This document shows positions 1-9,333 of a stretch of 63,387 nucleotides of DNA, piece by piece. The notes under the pieces are model-generated. The model saw only the letters and a program-made list of their open reading frames with translations, made no database searches and was not told the DNA's origin. This DNA is from Erythrobacter fulvus (GTDB lineage: Bacteria > Pseudomonadota > Alphaproteobacteria > Sphingomonadales > Sphingomonadaceae): positions 1-63,387 of the forward strand of contig NZ_JAQQXQ010000014.1 of NCBI RefSeq assembly GCF_028595285.1, in the 5' to 3' direction. Both the position numbers and the translations under genes were made by a program. The stretch's first letter is position 1. Every line of letters starts with the position of its first letter.

Positions 1-119
1 AACGGCGACGCCGCCATGGCTGCCCTCCGGTTCCGCTACGCTCCACCTCCGGACAGCCATGGCGCCGGAGACAATCTTGAACTAACAATCAATACGGACC
101 ACTCAGTGGGGGCCGGTCA
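1..119. mobile_element. Probable terminal part of an IS3-family-like insertion sequence
   Basis: Read on the minus strand from 119 inward, the sequence begins TGACCGGCCCCCACTGAGTGG. This resembles the IS3-family end at 63269 (TGATCTGCCCCC, then CTGAGTGG). Inside it, 14-22 and 54-62 are a 9-bp inverted pair (CCATGGCTG/CAGCCATGG). No transposase reading frame is visible in these 119 bases, so the element would extend left of the window. Element identity is inferred from the end sequence only. Confidence 0.5.
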
Positions 120-156
120 TTCGAGCAATGTATGAACCGGTCAGAAGGTCGCGCCA

Positions 157-1152
157 GTGTCAGAACCAGCACATTCTCCCGATACAAAGAGCGCGAGACT
201 CTTTCCCGGCGTGCCTCTGATCGAATCCCCAATCTTCGATTGCGAGGATCTTTCGGTCTTCACTGACCAAGAACGGTCGTTGGCCCGCAGTCTCCACGCG
301 GACGGTTTCGGAGTAATCGACTTCCCCGATCCCGAAATCGACGCAAGAATCGAGCGGATCAAGCGCAACCTCGGCCCGGTTTTCGGGATACCTCTCGATG
401 ATCCCGCCGCGGATAAGACTAGAGGTAGCCGACGTATTCAGGATGCATGGCAGACGGACGAAGATGTCCATGCGATTGCGTCAAATCCGGTTATCCTGGA
501 TTTGCTGTCAAAGCTGTATGGTCGCCGTGCTTTCCCTTTTCAGACCCTCAACTTTCCCGTGGGGACACAACAGGCGGCGCATACGGACACTGTGCATTTT
601 TCAAGCCTGCCCGAACGTTTCATGTGCGGTGTTTGGCTGGCGATGGAGGATATCGTAGCCGAAGCAGGGCCATTGTTTTACGTACGGGGATCACACCGGT
701 GGCCCATCATCACCAATGCCATGATCGGTCGACGCGGCTACGGTAGCGAACTGGCTTCGGCTCAGGATCCCTATGCCAGTGCGTGGCAGGCCATGTGTGA
801 AGCCGACGGGAAAGTCGCAGAGCCCTTTCTCGCACGCAAGGGACAGGCCTTGATTTGGACCGCCAACCTCTTGCACGGAGGTATTCGGCAGACCGATCGC
901 ACTTTGACGCGCTGGTCACAGGTTACCCATTACTTCTTCGACGACTGCATTTATTACACGCCAGCGTTTTCCGATGAGGCGCTGGGCCGGTTTGCACTTC
1001 GCAACGTCGTCTCTGTATCCGGCCGGTCGCCAAAGCCAAGCACGTATCTTGGTGAAGTTGTTCAAAATCGTGATCTTCGGACCGGTGCAAGCTGGAAGTC
1101 CAAATTCGCAGGTGACCTGAAGAAGGGACTATTCAAGCGCAAGTCACCATAG
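157..1152 (+). CDS. Phytanoyl-CoA dioxygenase (PhyH) family protein
   Basis: 331 aa, GTG start at 157. An in-frame stop at 133 rules out a longer form, and AGAAGG lies 8 nt upstream as a ribosome binding site. The protein has the non-haem Fe(II)/2-oxoglutarate facial triad pattern: HTD in AAHTDTVHF, a distal His in NLLHGG, and an Arg-rich strand (RTLTRW) for 2-oxoglutarate. The family hydroxylates lipids or small molecules; the substrate cannot be read here. It stands alone between an IS end and the parS/dabA region. Its base composition looks lower in GC than the core genes to the right, so it may be acquired. Confidence 0.8.
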   Translation: MSEPAHSPDTKSARLFPGVPLIESPIFDCEDLSVFTDQERSLARSLHADGFGVIDFPDPEIDARIERIKRNLGPVFGIPLDDPAADKTRGSRRIQDAWQTDEDVHAIASNPVILDLLSKLYGRRAFPFQTLNFPVGTQQAAHTDTVHFSSLPERFMCGVWLAMEDIVAEAGPLFYVRGSHRWPIITNAMIGRRGYGSELASAQDPYASAWQAMCEADGKVAEPFLARKGQALIWTANLLHGGIRQTDRTLTRWSQVTHYFFDDCIYYTPAFSDEALGRFALRNVVSVSGRSPKPSTYLGEVVQNRDLRTGASWKSKFAGDLKKGLFKRKSP

Positions 1153-1218
1153 GACTGCAAACCGCCACTAATGCGGCCGACCGCCCGTTACGCCTGTCCA
1201 GACTATGCAGAGCAGGTC

Positions 1219-1234
1219 TGTTTCACGTGAAACA
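1219..1234. promoter_or_regulatory. parS site (ParB-binding centromere sequence), perfect 16-bp palindrome
   Basis: TGTTTCACGTGAAACA is exactly the palindromic parS consensus bound by chromosomal ParB proteins in many bacteria. It lies in the short stretch between the convergent 3' ends of the PhyH gene and dabA, outside any coding sequence. A given 16-mer is expected about 0.000015 times in a window this size. parS sites cluster near the replication origin, which suggests an origin-proximal location. parA and parB themselves are not in the window. Confidence 0.88.
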
Positions 1235-1393
1235 CCGCGAAACCCGCCGAGATCGCGCGAGAAAACGCCGAGATCCGGCGTAATCGGCGCAAGATTGGCG
1301 AAATACTGCCGCCGCCCGTGCAGCCTGCCACCCATGCGATCCCGGGGCGGGGCTGCGATCCGCAAACGGGCGGCGACGCCGGGGCGCGGCGCG

Positions 1394-3784
1394 TCAGGCC
1401 GCCAGCGCCTCGGTATTCCGGCCGGTGCAGTCGGCCCATTCGAGGCCGGGGCGGTAGCGGGCATCGACCTTGCCGTCCTTCAGCACGAATAGGTGCAGCC
1501 AGCCATTGTCGAACAGTTCGCGCACGTTCGCGTGGGTTTCTAGCACCTTGAGGATCTCCTCGCGCGGGGCTTCGATCATCACCGACAGGCGCAGCGGCTC
1601 GTGCGCCAGCGCTTCCCCGTCGTGCACCGCCTGCCACGGCAGACCGGGGCGCAGGCGGCCGCCATTGCCTTCGATCACGCCGATGCCGCCGACCACGTTG
1701 TGGATCAGCTTGTTACCGCCGCCGAACATTTCCGGCGCGACCGAGGAGCCGAAATATTGGAGCGAGATCCAACTCGCTACCACCACCGGTGCGGTGATGA
1801 TCAACTCCAGCGTGCCGAAGCCTTCATCCGCGCGCCAGTCGTAGGAGTGCAGGAACGCCCGCCCGCCCAGATCGCGGCCCGCGGTCGCCTCGCGCGGGGC
1901 GGCGATAAAGGCGGCGCATCCGGCCAGACCCCATTCGGGGCGGATTTCGGCCCAGTTGGTGGCGCGTTCGTGAATGGTGTTCCAGCGCGCACCGGGCAGC
2001 CGCACCGCGCGCTCTGCGCGGGCGACCTTGGCCGCCTGCGCAAGCCATTTGCGCACCTTTGCGATATCGTCGCTGCGGGTGGCGGGCAGTTCGTCCTCGT
2101 AGATGGTGATATCGTCGGTGGTGGTATCGTGCAGCCCGGCGACGAACAGCGTGTCCTCCGGCACCGTGACACCCCGCTCGGTCAGACCGGCGCGGGTTTC
2201 GGGATCGTTGAGCAGGATCGCCAGCAGGCGTGCCGAAACCTCGCCGGTGTGACCGCCGCAAGCGCCGCAGTGATAGGCGCTTTCATGCGGGTTGTTGGTG
2301 ACATTGCCGCCGTGGCCGAGCAGCAGCACGATCTCGCCGTGGCCTTGCGTCAGGCTCATCGCCTTGAGCACCGCCGCGCCGGTATCGGCCTTTGCCTGTG
2401 CCGACAGCCCGCCGATCACCTGCGGCGCGGGTTCGGTCTTCGCCGCACCGCCAAGGCCCAGCGCCGATTTCACCAGCTTGACCGCATAGACCGGCCCCAT
2501 CGCCTCGACAAAGGCAAAGGAAGATACCGCCGCCTGCCGGAACCGGCCCCAGGCGCGCGCCGTGCGGGCGGCGATGCGGCTCGCCTGATCCTTCGCCGAA
2601 TCGCCCGCGCTGGTGGTTTCGATGGCCGGGTTGAGCAGCACGGGCAGGTGCGCTTCGCGGATGTCGGACCCGTGGGCGTGGTGGGCGATCGGCAGGCCGA
2701 AAAAGCCTGCAAAGCCGATGGTGGCGATGGCGCTGTCGACGCTTTCTAGCGCGCGGCGGAACACTTCCGAACGCACGTCGATGCAGAAGGCGGCCTGGAG
2801 GAACGGGCGCGCGTCTGCGGGGATTGAACCGTTGAGCGCGGCGGTGAGCTGGCGCTGGTGGCCGCGGTCGGCGGCGTCCTGCAGGATGGAAAGCACCACC
2901 TCGTCCGCGCCGGGCGCGACCGGTTCGGCATGGGCGGCGACGGCATGTGCCCAGCGATCGGCCACCTGCGGTGCGTGGGCAAGCAGCGCCTCGTCCCAGA
3001 TCAGGCGGATGGCGAGCAGATCGACCATGGTGCGATCGGTTTCGCCTGCCAGTTCGGCCTGCCACAGCAGCCAGCGGGCATGCTGCGACCAGCCGCCCAT
3101 GCTCATGAACAGGCGGTGGAAGGCGGTTTCGGCGGCTTCGTCGGTGATGCCCAGCGCCTCGGCGGCGAACAGGATCGCGCGCTCGGGCGTGTCGGGGGCA
3201 GCGGCGACATGGGCGCAGAAGCCTTCGAGGCCCGCGATTTCGGGGGTAAGATCATGCATTGCCCAGGCGCGCCAGGCGGCGAAGGCCTCGCTCCCCGGTG
3301 CCGGCGACCACAGCGCCTGCCCGCGGTCGAACTGGCCTGCGGCCCACAACCCGATGCACTTGTCGATCAGCGCCGGCCAGTCGATCCCGGTGGCTTCGGC
3401 AGCAAGATCGGCGACCGTCGGCAGCGCGCTAGGCTCCAGCCCGTCACCCAGACGTTCGGCAGCTAGGCGCAGCGCGGCGGTATCGGCGGGCTTGAGCGGC
3501 GAGGGCGAGGCGGCAAGAGCTTCTGCCAGATCGTCCTCGGTGATGCGCCCGTCAGCGATGGCTGAGGCATATTCGGCGCCCTTGCGGGTGATACGCACGC
3601 CTGCAACCCGGCCCAGCCGCGCGGCGGCGGTGGCAAGATCCTCGCCGGTCTGGCCAAGGAAGGGGTTGACCGCCACGGTCGCGTCGAGCGGGAAGGCGGG
3701 CGGGATAGCGCGCGCTGCCTGTTCGGCCGCCTCGAGCACAGCCGAAAGCCGGACCGGGGTGATCTGCGAATGCTTCATGAACAT
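1394..3784 (-). CDS. dabA: Inorganic carbon transporter subunit DabA (DUF2309/UPF0753)
   Basis: 796 aa, with ATG at 3784 chosen because GGAG lies 8 nt upstream; ATG 3778 is the alternative. DabA is the cytoplasmic, carbonic-anhydrase-like subunit of the DAB system. The system couples energy from an ion gradient to CO2 hydration or bicarbonate accumulation. The four zinc ligands of the family are present with the expected spacing: C334 and D336 (CIDVRSE), H491 (LLLGHGG) and C506 (YHCGACGG). The gene lies 28 nt downstream of dabB on the same strand and ends near parS. Function in a cell without visible carbon-fixation genes may be to feed carboxylases; that is inference. Confidence 0.92.
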   Translation of the reverse strand: MFMKHSQITPVRLSAVLEAAEQAARAIPPAFPLDATVAVNPFLGQTGEDLATAAARLGRVAGVRITRKGAEYASAIADGRITEDDLAEALAASPSPLKPADTAALRLAAERLGDGLEPSALPTVADLAAEATGIDWPALIDKCIGLWAAGQFDRGQALWSPAPGSEAFAAWRAWAMHDLTPEIAGLEGFCAHVAAAPDTPERAILFAAEALGITDEAAETAFHRLFMSMGGWSQHARWLLWQAELAGETDRTMVDLLAIRLIWDEALLAHAPQVADRWAHAVAAHAEPVAPGADEVVLSILQDAADRGHQRQLTAALNGSIPADARPFLQAAFCIDVRSEVFRRALESVDSAIATIGFAGFFGLPIAHHAHGSDIREAHLPVLLNPAIETTSAGDSAKDQASRIAARTARAWGRFRQAAVSSFAFVEAMGPVYAVKLVKSALGLGGAAKTEPAPQVIGGLSAQAKADTGAAVLKAMSLTQGHGEIVLLLGHGGNVTNNPHESAYHCGACGGHTGEVSARLLAILLNDPETRAGLTERGVTVPEDTLFVAGLHDTTTDDITIYEDELPATRSDDIAKVRKWLAQAAKVARAERAVRLPGARWNTIHERATNWAEIRPEWGLAGCAAFIAAPREATAGRDLGGRAFLHSYDWRADEGFGTLELIITAPVVVASWISLQYFGSSVAPEMFGGGNKLIHNVVGGIGVIEGNGGRLRPGLPWQAVHDGEALAHEPLRLSVMIEAPREEILKVLETHANVRELFDNGWLHLFVLKDGKVDARYRPGLEWADCTGRNTEALAA

Positions 3785-3812
3785 GGGGCTTACTCCGGAA
3801 GAAGACTGGGGC

Positions 3813-5381
3813 TCAGCGGGCGCGCGTGATGCGGAAGCCGCCGATCGCGCGATCAAGCAGGGCGTTGAGGTAAAGGCCGTTGGCGAGGTGGACGCGCAGG
3901 CCCGCGGTCGAGGGGTGGTGCGCCCAGAGCGGGAACAGCGCCTGTGCGAAAGCGACAAGGCCGAAGCTTGCGACCGCGATCACCAGCAGCGCCCATTCCA
4001 GCTCGCCCGGCATCGGCGCGGCCGGCAGCACCGGGCCCCAGATCGCGTGGGCCATCGCCTGAAAGCTGAAGTAACCGATTGCGGCGGCCAGCGCGGCGGC
4101 ACCGGTGCGCTTCGTCAGGGCCACCGGCGCGCGGTCGGCAAGGCCCTGCGCGACGAGGTAGGCCACGCCGAAGATCAGGATCGCCCCCAGCGCCAGCGCC
4201 TGCGGGGTCTTGGGACCGAAAGCGTAGGTGAAGGCGGCGGCAATTGCAGCGAAGATGGCAAGCGCGAGGGCAAAGCTCTTGAGCACCGCGGCAACGCTCG
4301 GCGCGGCGACGGGGCCGGGGCGGCGGATATTGGCGACCTCGGTCACCGCTCCGCCCGACGAAAGGAAGGCGTGCGCCTTGTAAAGCGAATGGGCGATGAT
4401 GTGCAGCAGCGCCAGCGTCCACAGGCCCAGCCCGCATTGCAACAGCATGAAGCCCATCTGCGAAATGGTGGACCATGCCAGCGCGGTCTTGATCGCGCTC
4501 TGGGTCAGCATCACCGCCGCGCCGAACAGCGCGGTCAGCCCGCCGAGCATCACCAGCGCCGCCATCGCTCCGCTGCTGTGCTGGACAAGGCCCGCAGCGG
4601 TAATCAGCAGCACGCCGCCCGAATTGATGATCCCGGCATGCAGGAGCGCGGAAACGGGGGTGGGTGCCTCCATCACCTCGGTCAGCCAGCCGTGCATCGG
4701 GAAGGAGGCTGTCTTGAGCGCGGCGGCAGCGACCAGAGCGGCTACCGCGAAGGTGCCGGCAAGACCCAGTCCGGCGGTGGCCGCAAGATCGGCCAGAGCG
4801 GCGAAATCGAGCGTGCCGAAGCGGGCGAACAGCAGTGCGGCGGCAATCGTCAGCATCGCGTCGCCTGCGTGCCAGACAACCGCGAATTTGGTCGCGGCAC
4901 GCTGCGCCTCGGCGCGTTCGGGGTAGAACAGCAGCAGACGCTTCAGCGCGATGCCGACAAGGATTGCGGCGAGGATCATCGTGGTCAGCGTGCCCGCCTG
5001 CACGAACACCAGCACCGCGGCGAGCGCCGTCAGCATCAGCCCGTGGAACGCACCCTCACGCGCCTCGCCGTCGATATAGGTGCGGCTGTAACGCATCACG
5101 ATCCAGCCGATAAAGCCGACCAGCGTGGCCATCGCGGTGCTGACCAGATCGGCGCGCAGCGCGAGGTGTGCGGTGCCTTCGAACAGGCCGACACCCGGCA
5201 CGCTGCCCAGCGCCGCCTGCACCAGTCCGCCCAGCGCGAGGGCAAAGGCGATCAGGGCAGAGGCTTCCGACAGCCGCGGCAGGCTTCCCGGACGCTTGCC
5301 CGGCTGTGCAGCCGCGAAGAGTGCGGCTGGCAGCAGCGCCAGCGGTGCGAGGAAGGAAAGGGCGAAGGCAAGCGACGGCAT
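3813..5381 (-). CDS. dabB: Inorganic carbon transporter membrane subunit DabB (NuoL/MrpA-like)
   Basis: 522 aa polytopic membrane protein of the proton_antipo_M family, related to NADH dehydrogenase subunit 5 (NuoL) and MrpA. It starts with a hydrophobic segment (MPSLAFALSFLAPLALLP) and contains the conserved HGWLTEVMEAPTPVSALLHA region typical of the family. Its immediate partner is dabA, 28 nt downstream. There are no other Nuo or Mrp genes nearby, so it is a DAB subunit and not part of complex I or an Mrp antiporter. It would carry the cation flux that powers DabA. A divergent LysR gene starts 106 nt away. Confidence 0.92.
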   Translation of the reverse strand: MPSLAFALSFLAPLALLPAALFAAAQPGKRPGSLPRLSEASALIAFALALGGLVQAALGSVPGVGLFEGTAHLALRADLVSTAMATLVGFIGWIVMRYSRTYIDGEAREGAFHGLMLTALAAVLVFVQAGTLTTMILAAILVGIALKRLLLFYPERAEAQRAATKFAVVWHAGDAMLTIAAALLFARFGTLDFAALADLAATAGLGLAGTFAVAALVAAAALKTASFPMHGWLTEVMEAPTPVSALLHAGIINSGGVLLITAAGLVQHSSGAMAALVMLGGLTALFGAAVMLTQSAIKTALAWSTISQMGFMLLQCGLGLWTLALLHIIAHSLYKAHAFLSSGGAVTEVANIRRPGPVAAPSVAAVLKSFALALAIFAAIAAAFTYAFGPKTPQALALGAILIFGVAYLVAQGLADRAPVALTKRTGAAALAAAIGYFSFQAMAHAIWGPVLPAAPMPGELEWALLVIAVASFGLVAFAQALFPLWAHHPSTAGLRVHLANGLYLNALLDRAIGGFRITRAR

Positions 5382-5445
5382 GGCGGCACTCCGAAGAGAG
5401 GGTCAATCAGATTGCCGCCGGAATAAGGACTGGACAGAATTTAAT

Positions 5446-5459
5446 AAAATACATATTTT
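5446..5459. promoter_or_regulatory. Palindromic AT-rich operator candidate between dabB and lysR
   Basis: AAAATACATATTTT is a perfect palindrome of 6-bp arms with 2 bp between them. It sits in the AT-rich divergent gap (5382-5487) of a GC-rich region. LysR regulators usually bind dyad T-N11-A boxes in exactly such gaps. Binding by the neighbouring LysR protein is inferred. Confidence 0.45.
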
Positions 5460-5487
5460 CTGACTAACCGTTCGGAAATTTGGAACT

Positions 5488-6384
5488 GTGGCGAACCTCA
5501 ACCTCCACCATCTGCGGCTTTTCCGCGCGACCGCACGCGAAGGGACGCTGACGGCGGCGGCAAAGGCGCTGAACATTTCGCAGAGCGCGGTCTCCACCCA
5601 GATCAAGGCGCTGGAAGCCGATCTGGGGCATGATCTGTTCGAACGGCGCGGCCGCAATCTGGTGCTGACCGAGGCAGGGCGCATCGCGCTCGATTATGCC
5701 GACCAGATATTTCTCGCCTCCGAACAACTCAGCGCGACGTTCCGCGCCGTGGGCGAACAGCGCAAGGTGCTGCGGATCGGCGCACTGGCGACGTTGTCGC
5801 GCAACTTCCAGATCGGCTTCATCCAGCCGGTGATCGGACGCGACGATGTCGAGGTGGTGCTGCGTTCGGGCACCCAGGGAACGCTGCTGCGCGCCCTTGA
5901 GGCGATGACTATCGACGTGTTGCTGACCAACATGATGCCCGCGCGCGATGCGGCAAGCCCCTATCTCGCGCGGCGGTTGGCGCAGCAGCCGGTCAGTCTG
6001 GTCGGCACGCGCTCGCGGCTGGCGCTCGCCGCGCAAGGCATGACGGCGCTGCTGACCCGGGCTCCGCTGATCCTGCCCACCCCTGAAACGGCCCTGCGCG
6101 CCGGGTTCGACGCCATGATCGAACGGATGGGCATCGTCCCGCGTATCGCGGCCGAGGCGGACGACATGGCGATGTTGCGCCTGCTTGCGCGCAGCGATGC
6201 CGGGGTGGCGGTGATCCCGCCGATCGTTGTGCGCGACGAGCTGGCCTCGGGCACGCTCTACGAGCTGTTCCAGCTGCCCGACATTGCCGAGATTTTCTAC
6301 GCGGTGACGATCAAGCGGACCTTCCCCAATCCGCTGTTGCAGGACGTGCTCGAAAACGCCGCGCCCGAAACCGATCCGGCCTGA
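5488..6384 (+). CDS. LysR-family transcriptional regulator, divergent from dabBA (CbbR-like)
   Basis: 298 aa, GTG start. The N-terminal winged helix (about residues 5-62) has the classic LysR motif LTAAAKALNISQSAVSTQIKALE followed by DLFERRGR. The rest is a periplasmic-binding-like effector domain. It is transcribed away from dabB-dabA, the usual layout for a LysR protein that controls the operon it faces. CbbR-type regulators control CO2 fixation and DAB genes in other bacteria. The effector is unknown. Confidence 0.85.
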   Translation: MANLNLHHLRLFRATAREGTLTAAAKALNISQSAVSTQIKALEADLGHDLFERRGRNLVLTEAGRIALDYADQIFLASEQLSATFRAVGEQRKVLRIGALATLSRNFQIGFIQPVIGRDDVEVVLRSGTQGTLLRALEAMTIDVLLTNMMPARDAASPYLARRLAQQPVSLVGTRSRLALAAQGMTALLTRAPLILPTPETALRAGFDAMIERMGIVPRIAAEADDMAMLRLLARSDAGVAVIPPIVVRDELASGTLYELFQLPDIAEIFYAVTIKRTFPNPLLQDVLENAAPETDPA

Positions 6385-6466
6385 CCGTCCCCCGACACAG
6401 CGTACGCAGGTCTTGCAGGCGGCAAGGGCGCGCTTTAAGGCCGCGCGCTTCATGCAAGAGGGACCC

Positions 6467-7618
6467 ATGCAGGAATCGCAACCCACCCCGGCACTCACTG
6501 GTCGCCCCGTCATCTCGTCGACCGGCCTGTTCACCCCCGCAGAGACAATCACCAACGAAGAGCTGGTCGCCGCCTTCAACGCCTTCGTCGACCGTCACAA
6601 CGCCGCGCACGCCGAAGCAATCGCCGCGGGCGAGGCCGAGCCGCTGGCCTATTCCTCGGTCGAGTTCATCGAGAAGGCGAGCGGAATCAAGGCGCGCCAC
6701 GTGATGAGCAAGGCGCCGATCCTCGATCCCGACGTGATGTGCCCGCGCCTGCCCGAACGCGCCAATGACGAACTTTCGGTGATGGCCGAAATCGGCGTCG
6801 CGGCGGCAAAACAGGCGCTGGAGCGCGCCGGACGCTCGCCCGCCGATGTCGATGCGGTGCTGTGCGCGGCGTCGAACATGCAGCGCCCCTATCCGGCTAT
6901 GGCGATCGAGATCCAGCAGGCGCTGGGCATCGACGGCTTCGGCTTCGACATGAACGTGGCCTGTTCCTCGGCCACCTTCGGGATCCAGACCGCAGCCGAC
7001 TATATCCGCGCAGGCAATGCGAAAAGCGTGCTGGTGGTCAGCCCCGAAATCACCTCGGGCCACCTGAACTGGCGCGACCGTGACAGCCACTTCATCTTCG
7101 GCGACGTGGCGACGGCGGTGCTGGTGGAGGACGCCGCGATTGCGCCCGCGCAGCACTGGGACATCCTCGGCACGAAGCTGAAGACGGTGTTCTCCAACAA
7201 CATCCGCAACAATTTCGGCTTCCTCAACCGCGCGACCCCGGAAACCGAAGGGACAGCGGACAAGCTGTTCGTCCAGGAAGGGCGCAAGGTGTTCAAGGAA
7301 GTCGTGCCGATGGTGGCGCAGATGATCCTTGATGAAGCCGCGCGACTGGGGATCGATCCGGAAGGCCTGCGCCGGCTGTGGCTGCACCAGGCCAATGCCG
7401 GCATGAACCGCCTGATTGCGCACAAGGTGCTGGGCCACGAGGCGAACGAGGACGAAAGTCCGACCGTGCTCGACACCTATGGCAACACCTCCAGCGCGGG
7501 TTCGATAATCGCCTTCCACCAGCACAGCGATGACCTTCAGCCGGGCGATACCGGGCTGATCTGTTCCTTCGGTGCGGGCTATTCGGCGGGGACCGTATTC
7601 GTGCGCAAGGCGGGCTGA
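6467..7618 (+). CDS. Beta-ketoacyl-ACP synthase III (FabH-like, long N-terminal insert)
   Basis: 383 aa from ATG 6467, preceded by GAGGG. The thiolase fold and catalytic triad are clear: C166 in [10 protein letters not shown]307 in WLHQAN and N340 in YGNTSSA. An insert of about 40 residues near the N terminus ([15 protein letters not shown] onward) sets it apart from housekeeping FabH. From memory it resembles the Pseudomonas PA3286 type, which condenses medium-chain acyl-CoA with malonyl-ACP and so links beta-oxidation products to fatty-acid synthesis. The match needs a search. It sits alone between the LysR gene and psd, with no other fatty-acid gene beside it. Confidence 0.82.
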   Translation: MQESQPTPALTGRPVISSTGLFTPAETITNEELVAAFNAFVDRHNAAHAEAIAAGEAEPLAYSSVEFIEKASGIKARHVMSKAPILDPDVMCPRLPERANDELSVMAEIGVAAAKQALERAGRSPADVDAVLCAASNMQRPYPAMAIEIQQALGIDGFGFDMNVACSSATFGIQTAADYIRAGNAKSVLVVSPEITSGHLNWRDRDSHFIFGDVATAVLVEDAAIAPAQHWDILGTKLKTVFSNNIRNNFGFLNRATPETEGTADKLFVQEGRKVFKEVVPMVAQMILDEAARLGIDPEGLRRLWLHQANAGMNRLIAHKVLGHEANEDESPTVLDTYGNTSSAGSIIAFHQHSDDLQPGDTGLICSFGAGYSAGTVFVRKAG

Positions 7619-7667
7619 ACGCCCGACTTGCTTGCGGGCACGCGCGCCTCTCCCTAGAAGCGATCCG

Positions 7668-8420
7668 ATGGCAGGCGAAATTCTCGACAACAAGGGCCGC
7701 GGGGATGCGAGCTGGCAATGGCCCTCGATCCATCCGGAAGGACGCAAGTTCGGCCTGATCGCGGTGGCGGTCAGCCTGTTTTTCCTGATCGCGCTCGACT
7801 GGGAAATCGTCGGCTGGCCGCTGATGCTGCTGAGCCTTGGCGTGTTTGCCTTCTTCCGCGATCCCGAACGCGTGGTGCCGCAGAGCGATACCGCGATCAT
7901 CGCGCCCGCCGATGGCCTGGTGACCCAGATCGCGGAGGTGGAGCCGCCGCTGGAACTGCAGATCGACGACGGATCGGGCTATCCCGGATTGCCCGCCGCG
8001 CCGGTAACGCGGATCTCGATCTTCATGAGCGTGTTCGATGTTCACATCAATCGCACGCCGATTGGCGGCACAGTGCGGCGGGTGGTCTACATCCCCGGCC
8101 AGTTCATGAGCGCCGATCTCGACAAGGCCAGCGAAGAAAACGAACGCCAGCATATCCTGATCGAGCGCACCGACGGGCTGAAGCTCGGCTTTACCCAGAT
8201 CGCCGGGTTGGTGGCGCGTCGGATCGTGCCCTTCGTCAAGCCGGGCGACATTGTCGCCAAGGGGCAGCGGATCGGACTGATCCGCTTCGGTAGCCGGGTC
8301 GATGTCTATCTGCCCGCCGGAACCGATCCGCGCGTGCTGATCGGGCAGCGGACCGTCGCCGGAGAAACCGTGCTTGCCGAAGTCGGCCAGCGCGGGTTGA
8401 TCGAAGGGATCGCACAATGA
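7668..8420 (+). CDS. psd: Phosphatidylserine decarboxylase proenzyme
   Basis: 250 aa, short bacterial type II-like form. Makes phosphatidylethanolamine from phosphatidylserine at the inner membrane. Two hydrophobic stretches occur at about residues 28-62. The self-cleavage site is RFGSR, so S209 becomes the pyruvoyl group. Conserved [11 protein letters not shown] precedes it. ATG 7668 was chosen because the upstream frame overlaps the end of the KAS III gene and lacks conserved residues. It is followed 40 nt later by pssA, which supplies its substrate, so the two probably form an operon. Confidence 0.95.
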   Translation: MAGEILDNKGRGDASWQWPSIHPEGRKFGLIAVAVSLFFLIALDWEIVGWPLMLLSLGVFAFFRDPERVVPQSDTAIIAPADGLVTQIAEVEPPLELQIDDGSGYPGLPAAPVTRISIFMSVFDVHINRTPIGGTVRRVVYIPGQFMSADLDKASEENERQHILIERTDGLKLGFTQIAGLVARRIVPFVKPGDIVAKGQRIGLIRFGSRVDVYLPAGTDPRVLIGQRTVAGETVLAEVGQRGLIEGIAQ

Positions 8421-8460
8421 CCGCGGGCTTGGTTCCGTCTGTGCACGGTGATGCCTGCGC

Positions 8461-9333
8461 ATGAGTCGCCGTCCGAAATTGCGGCGCGCATCCTTCCTGC
8501 CAGCGCGAATCGGCCCCAAGGCGGCCGAGGACGAGGACGGTTTGGAGCAGCGCGGCGGCGGCGGGCTGACGCTGCGGGCGATGCTGCCCAATGCGATTAC
8601 TGCGGCGGCGCTGTGTTCGGGCCTCACCGGCATCCGCTTCGCGATCGACGGCGAGTGGTCCTATGCGATTCTCGCGGTGGTGCTGGCAGGGGTGCTCGAC
8701 GGGATCGACGGGCGCATCGCGCGGCTGCTCAACGCGCAGTCGCGGTTCGGAGCGGAGCTCGACAGTCTGGCCGATTCGCTGTCCTTCGGTGTGGCGCCGG
8801 CGCTGATCCTGTTCCTGTGGTCTTTGAACGATCTTCCGCGCTTCGGCTGGTTTGCGGCGCTTGCCTTTGCGATCTGCTGCGCGCTGCGGCTGGCGCGGTT
8901 CAACGCCCGGATCGATGTCGATGATCAGCCGCACAAGTCGGCCGGGTTCCTTACCGGGGTGCCTGCGCCGGTGGGGGCGGGGCTGGCCTTTACGCCTTTC
9001 TACCTGTGGAGCGAGACGGGGCTGGAATTCTTCCGCAATCCGGTGGTGATGGCGCTGTGGCTTTCGGTGATCGCGGTACTGATGATTTCCAACATGGCGA
9101 CGATGAGCTGGGGTTCGCTGCGTCCACGCAAGGCGATCCGGCTGTGGGTCATCGCCTTCGTCGCGCTCGCCTTTGCCGCATTGTTGCTGGAGCCGTGGTG
9201 GACGCTGGCGACGATCTGCATCGGCTATCTTGCGCTGATGCCTTACGGCCTCGTCAAATATGGACGAATCAAGCGGCGCCGCGGGCAAGAACAGGCTGCG
9301 GCCGCAGCAGCGCAGTCCGGCGGGGCAGCATAG
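8461..9333 (+). CDS. pssA: CDP-diacylglycerol--serine O-phosphatidyltransferase
   Basis: 290 aa integral membrane enzyme that makes phosphatidylserine from CDP-diacylglycerol and serine. The CDP-alcohol phosphotransferase signature is complete: LDGIDGRIARLL, then ELDSLADSLS, giving the DG-x2-AR-x8-G-x3-D-x3-D pattern. About eight membrane segments follow. The N terminus is a basic cytoplasmic tail of roughly 40 residues (MSRRPKLRRASF). It works directly upstream of Psd in the same pathway. Its last 65 nt overlap a minus-strand small gene. Confidence 0.95.
   Translation: MSRRPKLRRASFLPARIGPKAAEDEDGLEQRGGGGLTLRAMLPNAITAAALCSGLTGIRFAIDGEWSYAILAVVLAGVLDGIDGRIARLLNAQSRFGAELDSLADSLSFGVAPALILFLWSLNDLPRFGWFAALAFAICCALRLARFNARIDVDDQPHKSAGFLTGVPAPVGAGLAFTPFYLWSETGLEFFRNPVVMALWLSVIAVLMISNMATMSWGSLRPRKAIRLWVIAFVALAFAALLLEPWWTLATICIGYLALMPYGLVKYGRIKRRRGQEQAAAAAAQSGGAA

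Noticed and set aside
2613..5426. A 937-codon open frame opposite dabA and dabB
   Set aside because: It is antisense to two clear family members; long open antisense frames are common in GC-rich DNA. The translation is low-complexity Arg/Gly/Gln and has no domain.
6311..7900. A 529-codon open frame opposite the KAS III gene
   Set aside because: Antisense shadow with a His/Arg-rich composition and no recognisable start or domain.
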